7,673 nucleotides of DNA. Source: Methanomicrobia archaeon. Its GTDB lineage: Archaea; Halobacteriota; Syntropharchaeia; Alkanophagales; Methanospirareceae. The stretch spans positions 1 to 7,673 of the forward strand of contig JAFGKP010000120.1 of assembly GCA_016928455.1 (NCBI GenBank), given 5' to 3'. A model generated the notes under the pieces. The model was not told the DNA's origin. It did no database searches and saw nothing but the letters and a program-made list of their open reading frames with translations. Position numbers and translations under genes: made by a program. Below, piece after piece: positions 1 to 5,670 of the stretch. Each line of letters opens with the position of its first letter. The first letter of the stretch is position 1.

Positions 1-762
1 ATTGACCATCAAGCCGCCGATGAGCATCGCCGCCAGCGCCGTCACCACGTAGGTCTCGAAGAGGTCCGCGCCCATGCCTGCGCAGTCGCCCACGTTGTCG
101 CCCACGTTGTCCGCGATAACGCCAGCGTTACGCGGATCGTCTTCCGGAATGCCCGCTTCTACCTTGCCCACGAGGTCTGCGCCAACATCGGCCGCTTTCG
201 TGTAGATCCCGCCTCCGATCCGTGCGAATAACGAGATCAAGGACGCACCGAAGCCGTAGCCCACGACCAGATCGACCGCGTGCGAGCCACCGCCAAAGGC
301 GATGTAAAATAAGCTCGTGCCCAGCAGCGCGAGCCCGACCACAGCGAGCCCGGTTACCGCACCGCCCTTGAACGCGATGTCGAGCGCGCTCCGAACGCCT
401 GAGAAGGCAGCCTGCGCAACGCGCGTGTTGCCACGGGTTGAGACGGACATGCCGATATAGCCCGCAGCCGCGGAGCCAGCGGCACCCACCAGGAAGCCGA
501 GCGCAACCCTGCCGGAATCCAGATACCCACCTTCAAACGCGTTACCAAGTGCAAGCACTAAAATGACCGCAATGATGACAGCAACGATCGCGATCGTCCG
601 GTATTCACGGTTCAAGTACGCTGACGCGCCCTCCTGTATCGCGCCTGAGATCGCGTTCATCTGCTCACTGCCCGAGTCCTGTTTCAGCGTGTACCGGGCG
701 AAGTACGCCGCGAATGCCAAACTCACCAGTCCCGCAAAGGGAGCCAACCATAACAAATCCAT
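1..762 (-). CDS. hppA: Membrane-bound ion-translocating pyrophosphatase, N-terminal part (cut by window edge)
   Basis: This integral membrane pump hydrolyses inorganic pyrophosphate and moves H+ or Na+ across the cytoplasmic membrane. The window holds the first 254 codons; full-length family members run about 650-800 residues. Hydrophobic segments lie near residues 3-22, 56-73, 85-105 and 133-157. The substrate-site signatures are present: GGGIYTKAADVG at 183-194, a DX7KXE motif (D192, K200, E202), EDDPRN at 207-212 and ADNVGDNVGD at 217-226, followed by CAGMGADLFETY. The start is ATG at 762, with a good Shine-Dalgarno seven bases upstream and a typical first helix beginning at once. It is transcribed divergently from the methylase gene, and its leader carries a hairpin and short repeats. 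The residues that decide K+ dependence and ion choice lie beyond the edge, so H+ versus Na+ pumping cannot be called. Family assignment is secure. Confidence 0.97.
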   Translation of the reverse strand, partial: MDLLWLAPFAGLVSLAFAAYFARYTLKQDSGSEQMNAISGAIQEGASAYLNREYRTIAIVAVIIAVILVLALGNAFEGGYLDSGRVALGFLVGAAGSAAAGYIGMSVSTRGNTRVAQAAFSGVRSALDIAFKGGAVTGLAVVGLALLGTSLFYIAFGGGSHAVDLVVGYGFGASLISLFARIGGGIYTKAADVGADLVGKVEAGIPEDDPRNAGVIADNVGDNVGDCAGMGADLFETYVVTALAAMLIGGLMVN

Positions 763-769
763 GTTCAGT

Positions 770-776
770 ATCACCT
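770..776 (-). promoter_or_regulatory. Ribosome binding site of hppA
   Basis: AGGTGAT on the minus strand sits seven bases before the ATG at 762. It matches the archaeal anti-Shine-Dalgarno end of 16S rRNA and supports that start over internal methionines. It directly abuts the three-unit 10-bp repeat. Confidence 0.7.
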
Positions 777-806
777 ACTTCACTTTACGTTACTTTACTT
801 CAGTTT
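777..806 (-). repeat. Three tandem imperfect 10-bp units in the hppA leader
   Basis: On the plus strand the units are ACTTCACTTT, ACGTTACTTT and ACTTCAGTTT, exactly 10 bp apart; the first and third differ at one position. They lie between the hppA ribosome binding site and a 7-bp hairpin. The one-helical-turn spacing could fit a protein operator or a repeated leader element, or be a low-complexity accident. The repetition is seen directly; any function is inference. Confidence 0.5.
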
Positions 807-810
807 TTCA

Positions 811-829
811 GGCCATTTCAGCAATGGCC
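811..829 (-). promoter_or_regulatory. Perfect 7-bp inverted repeat upstream of hppA
   Basis: GGCCATT (811-817) and AATGGCC (823-829) are exact reverse complements separated by five bases, about 50 bases upstream of the hppA start. It lies downstream of the likely TATA tract as read from the hppA side, so it may form a stem-loop in the hppA leader, or be a dimeric operator. No U-run follows on the hppA strand, so it does not look like a terminator. Confidence 0.45.
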
Positions 830-867
830 ACATCACGATGAGCTTCTGCACTTTTCTTGTGCGACCT

Positions 868-880
868 TACATATATATAT
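868..880 (+). promoter_or_regulatory. TATA-like tract in the hppA/methylase divergent region
   Basis: A TACATATATATAT tract is the only strong TATA-like element between the divergent hppA and methylase genes. Its centre is about 54 bases before the methylase ATG, predicting a leader of roughly 27 bases. The alternating AT stretch reads the same on both strands and could also serve hppA, giving a leader of about 80 bases that includes the hairpin and repeats. Assignment is by position and composition only. Confidence 0.45.
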
Positions 881-928
881 TGCGGTTTTTTTCCTCTCCT
901 ACCGCTACGATAACCGCTGGGGACGACA

Positions 929-1531
929 ATGAAGAAACGCGAGCTGGAGATCCTGCTGGAACGCGTCGAAGATATTGAGCAGCCTGCGGTCGAGAGCGAG
1001 CAGTACGCGACACCTGCGCCCGTTGCTGCTGAATTGCTCTTCTTCGCTTTCAGTCACGGCGATATCGCCGATCGGATCGTCTACGATCTCGGCTGCGGCA
1101 ACGGCATCCTGGGCATCGGTGCTAAGCTCCTCGGTGCTCGTGCTGTCATCGGCATAGACAGAGACGAGAAAGCGCTTGAGACCGCGCGACAGAATAGCCT
1201 AAGGTTAGAGGTTGAGGTGGACTTCAGGCAGTGCGAGATCCAGGAAGTAGTAGACGAAGGTGATACCGTCGTGATGAATCCGCCCTTCGGCGCACAGCGG
1301 AAGAACCGGCATGCGGATCGCGCTTTTCTGGAGAAAGCGCTTGTGATCGCGCCCGTGGTTTATTCCATTCATAACGCAGGCAGCGAGGCGTTCATCAGGC
1401 GTCTGCTACCCGCGACCACCATTGATCAGTTCCCGATCGCATTCCCGCTCAAACGGCGATTCGCCTTCCACCAGAAGGACCGTAAGGTTATACCGGTAGA
1501 CATCTATCGGATCGCGCGACCGCGCGAGTAA
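929..1531 (+). CDS. METTL5-like N6-adenine RNA methyltransferase (archaeal COG2263 type)
   Basis: This cytoplasmic Rossmann-fold, S-adenosylmethionine-dependent methylase is 200 residues long, normal for the archaeal family. EQYATP at 24-29 matches the family's conserved N-terminal signature. The SAM-binding motif I is DLGCGNG at 53-59, and GIDRDE at 75-80 supplies the acidic residue for the ribose. NPPFG at 117-121 is the catalytic motif of N6-adenine methylases. A basic C-terminal part (FPLKRRFAFHQK, 172-183) may contact RNA. Eukaryotic METTL5 makes m6A in 18S rRNA together with TRMT112; an rRNA target and a Trm112-like partner here are inferred by homology. The gene stands alone, divergent from hppA and convergent with the dUTPase gene. 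The bases before the ATG (GGGGAC) make only a weak ribosome binding site. The precise RNA target is not shown by the sequence. Confidence 0.9.
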   Translation: MKKRELEILLERVEDIEQPAVESEQYATPAPVAAELLFFAFSHGDIADRIVYDLGCGNGILGIGAKLLGARAVIGIDRDEKALETARQNSLRLEVEVDFRQCEIQEVVDEGDTVVMNPPFGAQRKNRHADRAFLEKALVIAPVVYSIHNAGSEAFIRRLLPATTIDQFPIAFPLKRRFAFHQKDRKVIPVDIYRIARPRE

Positions 1532-1535
1532 TGAA

Positions 1536-1567
1536 GTGTATTGTATTACGCGCCTCGTGCATTACAC
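1536..1567. terminator. Imperfect hairpin between convergent genes, possible shared terminator
   Basis: GTGTATTGTAT (1536-1546) can pair with GTGCATTACAC (1557-1567) around a ten-base loop, with one T-T mismatch and two G-T wobbles. It fills most of the 51-base gap between the stops of the methylase and dUTPase genes. A short T run (1578-1581) follows on the plus strand. Archaeal termination depends more on T runs than on hairpins, so this is a weak call. Confidence 0.25.
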
Positions 1568-1582
1568 AAGCTACTGCTTTTC

Positions 1583-2125
1583 TCACTGATCGATGTTCTC
1601 TGACTGGTAGATTCCGCAATAACCACCGTCTGGAGCAGCGACGAGTTTGACAAAGATGAGCTGGAGGAGACGTGCATTCCGCTTCACGACAAAGCCCTGC
1701 TCGGTGTGAACCACCAGCAGTGTCTCGCTCCGTCCCTCGTAGCCCGCGTCCCAGAACCCCGTTTCCAGGGTAACACCACAGCGGATGAGACTCGTCCGTG
1801 GCGCGCCAAACGCCATCACGTCCTTCGGGAGATGAACGATCTCGTTGTACATAACTTTATAGGCGCCAGGCCGCAAGAAGACCTGATCATCGACGAAACC
1901 GAGCGGCTCGGTCTCCGAGAGCGTCCGTTCCGCGTTGCTGAAATCCACGCAGCCCGGGCTCGTGAGCTTTTCTATCCGCCGCACCGTCAAATCCACACCA
2001 TTCGGCTGCAGTTGGGTGTCAACATCAATTAAGTTCTCGACCAAGGGCGGTTTGACCTGTAATAGCGCTCTTATGTGCTCTCTTGTAAGTACTGATCCGG
2101 ACAGTTCTGCGAGGTCTTTCGGCAT
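1583..2125 (-). CDS. dut: Archaeal dUTPase (dCTP-deaminase superfamily)
   Basis: This enzyme likely hydrolyses dUTP to dUMP and pyrophosphate, keeping uracil out of DNA and feeding thymidylate synthesis. The 180-residue sequence matches the archaeal dUTPase subfamily typical of methanogens. It shows QPNGVDL at 40-46, VDFSNAER at 60-67, NEIVHLP at 94-100, the phosphate-binding APRTSLIRCG at 108-117, and ETGFWDAGYEGR at 121-132 with the probable catalytic Asp126. GIYQSENI at 171-178 forms the C-terminal tail. The glutamate used for deamination in bifunctional Dcd-Dut enzymes appears to be replaced by leucine (L136), by alignment from memory, so a monofunctional dUTPase is favoured. The start at 2125 has GGTGA four bases upstream. 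The N-terminus (MPKDLAELSGS) is slightly longer than in relatives I recall. A dCTP deaminase is the alternative call. Confidence 0.88.
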   Translation of the reverse strand: MPKDLAELSGSVLTREHIRALLQVKPPLVENLIDVDTQLQPNGVDLTVRRIEKLTSPGCVDFSNAERTLSETEPLGFVDDQVFLRPGAYKVMYNEIVHLPKDVMAFGAPRTSLIRCGVTLETGFWDAGYEGRSETLLVVHTEQGFVVKRNARLLQLIFVKLVAAPDGGYCGIYQSENIDQ

Positions 2126-2129
2126 CGGT

Positions 2130-2134
2130 TCACC
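2130..2134 (-). promoter_or_regulatory. Ribosome binding site of dut
   Basis: GGTGA on the minus strand lies four bases before the ATG at 2125 and supports that start. AT-rich TATA-like sequence (about 2147-2165) lies just upstream. It would give a very short leader, so the exact transcript start is uncertain. Confidence 0.5.
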
Positions 2135-2215
2135 GAATTCCTTTTTTATTTTAACCGCTTAAATCTTATGTGCAGCCAGAGCTTTTTCCAGAACCACCTC
2201 TAGCTCATCGCGAGC

Positions 2216-3097
2216 ATGTATATGAACGAGGACGAAGTTGCACGAAGCGCGCAATTGGCGCTGCTCCTGGAAGTGTCCGCGTATCCGAAGCCGGGGAACG
2301 TGGATCGTACTCATGATTTTGCTGATACGTGCTACGAGCATTTCATCGCATCCTCTGTTGCGCTCTACCCGGTCTTCAGGGATGCCGCCGTGCAGGGTCG
2401 CAGCACGGGCACGGGTCTGGGAAGCCTGGTGAAACGCGGGGTCGAAGAGAGTCGGGCATGGCAACACGGTGGGAACACGCATTTCGGTGCGTTACTGCTG
2501 CTCGTCCCGTTGACCATGGCAGCCGGCGCGTGCAAGCGTTACGATTCCCTTGAGCTACAACGGAAGGCCGCGGAAATTATGCGGTGCACCACGGTGGACG
2601 ATGCAAAGGAGGTTTACCAGGCCTTCCCGAAGGCCGGGGTCAAAGTGCGCAAAGCCGTGCCCGAATTTGATCTGACCAGCGAAGCGGCGATCGCCGAGAT
2701 ACGTGCAAAAGAATATACGCTCTATCAGATATTTAAGATCTCTGCAGCTTACGATTTGATCTCACGCGAGTTGGTGGGCGGATTTGAACGTACCTTCAAG
2801 AGTGCCGCACTCCTGCGCGAGCTGGCAGGAACAGAGCGCATCAATGAGGCTATCACGCATACGTATCTCCGCCTGCTCGCGGCAGAGGAGGACACGTTTA
2901 TCACTATGAAATTCGGCTCTGAGCGGAGCAGCTACGTGCAGAAAAGAGCGAAAGAGATTGTGGATAACGGCTGCGAGCATGAAGCGGTTGTAGCATTCGA
3001 TAACGAGCTCGTCAGTACGGGGCTGAATCCCGGCTCGACCGCAGACCTCATTGCCGCAGCGCTATTCCTCTGTATTCTCGGCGGGCTCCGTTTTTGA
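2216..3097 (+). CDS. CitG-like triphosphoribosyl-dephospho-CoA synthase family protein
   Basis: Bacterial CitG and MdcB join ATP to dephospho-CoA to make the prosthetic-group precursor of citrate lyase and malonate decarboxylase. This 293-residue archaeal relative keeps the family motifs: YPKPGNVDRTHDFADT at 23-38, GTGLGS at 65-70, HGGNTHFG at 84-91 before a hydrophobic stretch (92-103), and GLNPGSTADLIAAALF at 269-284. It looks cytoplasmic and largely helical. No lyase or decarboxylase subunits lie nearby, so the true substrate in this organism is unknown; a cofactor or nucleotide-derivative role is inference. Start choice is limited: a TAG lies five codons before the ATG at 2216, leaving that ATG or the one at 2222, and neither has a clear Shine-Dalgarno. 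Its last 36 bases overlap the oppositely oriented kinase gene. Confidence 0.85.
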   Translation: MYMNEDEVARSAQLALLLEVSAYPKPGNVDRTHDFADTCYEHFIASSVALYPVFRDAAVQGRSTGTGLGSLVKRGVEESRAWQHGGNTHFGALLLLVPLTMAAGACKRYDSLELQRKAAEIMRCTTVDDAKEVYQAFPKAGVKVRKAVPEFDLTSEAAIAEIRAKEYTLYQIFKISAAYDLISRELVGGFERTFKSAALLRELAGTERINEAITHTYLRLLAAEEDTFITMKFGSERSSYVQKRAKEIVDNGCEHEAVVAFDNELVSTGLNPGSTADLIAAALFLCILGGLRF

Positions 3098-4003
3098 GGG
3101 CAGCAAACGATCGGATCTGAACTCTTTCCATCGCCCATGGACATTCACGAGCTTTACGACACCGGGCTTTATCATGCCGATCACTAGTGGTGCGCTATCA
3201 TGGTTTTCACCGGGCACCGGAGTAGCTACGACGGCCGTTCCATGTTCGAGATCCAGCGTGCTCACGATCCCGAGCCGATAGACTTCGGCGCTACCGTCTG
3301 AACTATCTCGATTGCTATAAAGCCCCGCAATGCTCCCTTCTTCCGGCGGCCACGCGAAGATACTGAGCTTAAAAGTTCGTCTTCGCGCCCTCCCGAAGTA
3401 CGCAGTGTACGCCTGCTCGCGTAGCGCCCGCCGCTCCTCACGCGTTCGCGCTCGCACGTGCTCCGAGCTGCCAATCCGGAGTACGGGGCACGTCAGGCGA
3501 GTCACTATATGATCCAGCTCATCCCCGCGCTCAATCGCCAGAACCAGTGCTGGATCTATCGCAGCAATCTCCTGGAGCTTAAACGTCGTTGCTGCCTCGC
3601 CCTCCACCCAGCCCGTCGAATCCACGATCACCACATCGGCACCCAGTGCGGTGGCCTTCTGTACAGCCGCAACTGCTCCCTGCACGCACTCGCTGGTACA
3701 GCTGCTCGGCGAGCTATCGCCGACGAAATAGAGCCCGCGAAGCGGCACATCAGAAAGTCGATTCAGCTCCCGCTCTACCAGGCCCATACCGATGCAGCAC
3801 GGGGGGCCGATATCACTTTGGCCGACATCCGCATCGACAACGGCCACCTGGAGCTGCTGCTCGTAAAATCGGTTCGCAAGTTCGGTAACTGTGTAGGTCT
3901 TGCCGACGTCGACCGCTCCGAGCAAGAAGAGGATGGCCGGTTTCTCCGTGCGCGTAAGCGCATCATGTATCGCTTCTGCCGGAGCTTGCAGCTCGTTTAA
4001 CAT
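3062..4003 (-). CDS. Clp1/Grc3-like polynucleotide 5'-hydroxyl kinase
   Basis: This P-loop kinase likely transfers the ATP gamma-phosphate to 5'-OH ends of RNA (and perhaps DNA), as shown for the Pyrococcus horikoshii Clp1 homologue. Motifs in the 313 residues are: Walker A GAVDVGKT at 29-36; the Walker B-like stretch DADVGQSDIGPP at 57-68 that is diagnostic of the Clp1/Grc3 family; VGDSSP at 94-99; and VDSTGWVEGEAA at 127-138. The C-terminal third (about 205-300) is a beta-rich domain such as follows the kinase core in this family. It has no signal peptide and should be cytoplasmic. A role in tRNA splicing, end healing or RNA decay is inferred. The ATG at 4003 has no Shine-Dalgarno; an A-rich box sits only 8-21 bases before it. 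The acidic tail (SKTEPAENTEE) is largely encoded in the overlap with the CitG-like gene. Confidence 0.9.
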   Translation of the reverse strand: MLNELQAPAEAIHDALTRTEKPAILFLLGAVDVGKTYTVTELANRFYEQQLQVAVVDADVGQSDIGPPCCIGMGLVERELNRLSDVPLRGLYFVGDSSPSSCTSECVQGAVAAVQKATALGADVVIVDSTGWVEGEAATTFKLQEIAAIDPALVLAIERGDELDHIVTRLTCPVLRIGSSEHVRARTREERRALREQAYTAYFGRARRRTFKLSIFAWPPEEGSIAGLYSNRDSSDGSAEVYRLGIVSTLDLEHGTAVVATPVPGENHDSAPLVIGMIKPGVVKLVNVHGRWKEFRSDRLLPSKTEPAENTEE

Positions 4004-4012
4004 CGCATAGTT

Positions 4013-4024
4013 ATTTTTATTTGC
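4013..4024 (-). promoter_or_regulatory. A/T-rich TATA-like element upstream of the Clp1-like gene
   Basis: The minus strand reads GCAAATAAAAAT at 4024-4013, the best AT-rich box upstream of the kinase gene. It lies closer to the ATG (centre about 15 bases away) than a standard archaeal TATA box should for that start. Nearly the same sequence occurs in inverted orientation before the UPF0147 gene. Confidence 0.35.
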
Positions 4025-4088
4025 TGGGCGAAATAGTTTAGTGAGGCTTCTTTAGCACGGCTACAGCGCTCTTTTTTCAGTTACACGG

Positions 4089-4101
4089 GCAAATAAATAA
4101 A
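4089..4101 (+). promoter_or_regulatory. TATA-like element upstream of UPF0147-ychF
   Basis: GCAAATAAATAAA is centred about 27 bases before the ATG at 4122, which would place transcription start at or near the start codon. A ribosome binding site at 4108-4113 argues for at least some leader, so an upstream box (around 4033-4041) is a possible alternative. The element mirrors the one before the divergent kinase gene. Confidence 0.4.
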
Positions 4102-4107
4102 CAATTG

Positions 4108-4113
4108 GGTGAT
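4108..4113 (+). promoter_or_regulatory. Ribosome binding site of the UPF0147 gene
   Basis: GGTGAT lies eight bases before the ATG at 4122 and matches the archaeal 16S rRNA tail. A second G-rich stretch (GGGGGA) follows closer to the start. It supports the ATG at 4122. Confidence 0.55.
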
Positions 4114-4121
4114 AGGGGGAT

Positions 4122-4394
4122 ATGGAACCAGCAGATAAAGATGAGGTGGTTCATCGCTGTATCGAGATGCTGGATGAGATCCTTGGTGATACCACCGTGC
4201 CACGAAACCTGCGGAGATCGGCGGGCGAATTAAAAGACCAGCTGCTGAACGACGAAGAATCTCTAGCCATGCGTGTAGCCTCGGTGATCTCTGATTTCGA
4301 TGATCTGAGCTCTAACCCGAACACCCCGGCACATACACGAGCGCAGATATGGAGCATTGTCAGTCAGCTGGAGACGATCTCCGGCGAGGATTGA
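4122..4394 (+). CDS. UPF0147 family protein
   Basis: This 90-residue, acidic, helical protein belongs to the archaeal UPF0147 family of unknown function. The family hallmarks are EILGDTTVPRNLRRSA at 19-34, MRVASVISDFDDLSSNPN at 50-67, and HTRAQIWSIVSQLETI at 71-86. There is no signal peptide or membrane segment, so it should be cytoplasmic. Length is normal for the family. It is the first gene of a tight operon: its TGA overlaps the Shine-Dalgarno of ychF, and the next ATG begins eight bases after the stop codon starts to end, which suggests translational coupling. That partnership with a ribosome-associated GTPase hints at a translation-linked role, but this is guilt by association only. Confidence 0.9.
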   Translation: MEPADKDEVVHRCIEMLDEILGDTTVPRNLRRSAGELKDQLLNDEESLAMRVASVISDFDDLSSNPNTPAHTRAQIWSIVSQLETISGED

Positions 4395-4397
4395 GGT
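4393..4397 (+). promoter_or_regulatory. Ribosome binding site deciding the ychF start
   Basis: GAGGT overlaps the last two bases of the UPF0147 stop codon and ends four bases before the ATG at 4402. It rules against the longer reading frame from 4357, whose extra 15 residues lie inside the UPF0147 gene and precede the conserved beta strand of the GTPase. Confidence 0.65.
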
Positions 4398-4401
4398 ACT
4401 A

Positions 4402-5616
4402 ATGATCACCATAGCAATTGCAGGAAAGCCGAACTCGGGGAAATCGACCTTCTTCAAAGCGTCCACGCTCGCAGACGTTGAGATCGCCTCATATCCGTTC
4501 ACCACCATCAAGCCGAACACCGGGATTGCGTACGTGAAGGTGGACTGCCCGTGCCAGGAACCGGTGATTCAGCAGGAGCTTGGCGGTAAATCGTGCGGGA
4601 AGTGCATTGACGGTGTACGATTCGTGCCGGTGGGTCTGCTCGATGTCGCGGGCCTGGTCAGGGGTGCGCACGAGGGCCGCGGATTGGGCAACGAGTTCCT
4701 GGATGAGCTCAGGCAGGCAGAAGCGATCATCCACGTCGTCGATGCCGCTGGTGGGACAGATGCGGATGGCAATGTGGTAGATCTCGGGAGCCATGACCCC
4801 CGCGAGGATCTCGAGTTCTTCACAACGGAACTGAACCTGTGGGTCTTCGGGATTATCAAGCGCAACTGGCGCAAGATAGAGCGAAAAGCGGAATTAGAAG
4901 GCCTGAAGGTCGAGCGCCTACTGGCTGAGCAACTGACCGGCGTCGGCGTTTCCGAGGAGCAGGTAAAGGCCGCGCTCCTGGAGCCCACGAGCCCTGACCG
5001 AACGAATTTCAGGTCCTGGAGCGACGAGGACCTCCACACACTGGCGACCGCGGTCATCAAGCGGAGCAAGAAGATGGTCATCGCGGCGAATAAAGCTGAT
5101 ATCGCGCCTCCGGAGAACCTCAAGAACCTCGAGCAGGTGTATACGGCGAGCGAGGGCGAACGGGTCATCCCCTGCTCTGCGGCCGCTGAACTTGCGTTAC
5201 GAACCGCAGCAAAGAACAAACTCATCACCTACGTGCCGGGCGACGCGGATTTCGAGATCGTCGGCGAGCTCACGGATAAACAACGCAAAGGGCTAGAAAT
5301 GATACGAGCGTTCTTACTTGCTCACGGAGGGACCGGGATTCAGGCAATCATCAATTACGTGGTCTTTGATCTGCTGGACTACGTCGTTGCCTATCCGGTG
5401 GAGGACGAGCACAAGTTCTGCGACTCCAGTGGCCGAATCCTGCCTGACGCGTTCCTGCTCAAACGCGGGAGTAACGCACGTGATCTAGCTTTCGCAGTGC
5501 ATTCTGACATCGGAGAGAGCTGCCTTTACGGCGTTGATGCGCGCACCAAACTCCGGCTCGGTGAGAAGCACGAATTGGTGAACAGGGATATCATCAAGAT
5601 CGTCTCCACAAAGTAA
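4402..5616 (+). CDS. ychF: Archaeal YchF/OLA1-type GTPase with TGS domain
   Basis: This is a translation-factor-class P-loop GTPase of 404 residues, typical for the archaeal branch. The G domain shows G1 GKPNSGKST at 8-16, a G2 region YPFTTIKPNTG at 31-41, G3 DVAG at 81-84 and G4 NKAD at 230-233, with CSAAAE at 258-263 in the G5 position. G3 is followed by Leu instead of catalytic Gln, the hallmark of HAS-GTPases. A helical insert spans about 135-220, and a TGS domain occupies about 325-402. Four cysteines (49, 51, 65, 68) form a CxC...CxxC pair typical of archaeal members, possibly metal-binding. NKAD predicts GTP preference, unlike bacterial YchF and human OLA1, whose altered G4 favours ATP. 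The likely role is ribosome- or stress-linked. The start is ATG 4402, not the upstream 4357. Confidence 0.95.
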   Translation: MITIAIAGKPNSGKSTFFKASTLADVEIASYPFTTIKPNTGIAYVKVDCPCQEPVIQQELGGKSCGKCIDGVRFVPVGLLDVAGLVRGAHEGRGLGNEFLDELRQAEAIIHVVDAAGGTDADGNVVDLGSHDPREDLEFFTTELNLWVFGIIKRNWRKIERKAELEGLKVERLLAEQLTGVGVSEEQVKAALLEPTSPDRTNFRSWSDEDLHTLATAVIKRSKKMVIAANKADIAPPENLKNLEQVYTASEGERVIPCSAAAELALRTAAKNKLITYVPGDADFEIVGELTDKQRKGLEMIRAFLLAHGGTGIQAIINYVVFDLLDYVVAYPVEDEHKFCDSSGRILPDAFLLKRGSNARDLAFAVHSDIGESCLYGVDARTKLRLGEKHELVNRDIIKIVSTK

Positions 5617-5670
5617 CGTGAGTAGTGCCGGGCTCGCTAGTACGACCGCGATTGCAGGCTCATGTTCAGC

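Noticed and set aside
85..112. 12-bp tandem DNA repeat
   Set aside because: It encodes the repeated NVGD residues of the conserved pyrophosphatase substrate motif, so protein function explains it.
563..932. Two plus-strand reading frames running from within hppA into the divergent region
   Set aside because: They are antisense to a well-matched pyrophosphatase sequence and cross the hairpin, repeats and TATA tract. They show no family signature.
3458..4000. 180-codon plus-strand open frame opposite the Clp1-like kinase
   Set aside because: Shadow frame: the minus strand encodes Walker A and the DADVGQSDIGPP motif there, and the plus frame has no family features.
4357..4401. Longer N-terminus for YchF
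   Set aside because: The 15 extra residues are out-of-frame UPF0147 sequence, and the ribosome binding site points to the ATG at 4402.
4569..5228. 219-codon minus-strand open frame inside ychF
   Set aside because: It has a serine/arginine-rich shadow composition and no recognisable motif, and lies opposite a fully conserved GTPase.
5617..5670. Possible terminator between ychF and the GDPD gene
   Set aside because: The 54-base convergent gap holds no T run and no convincing stem.
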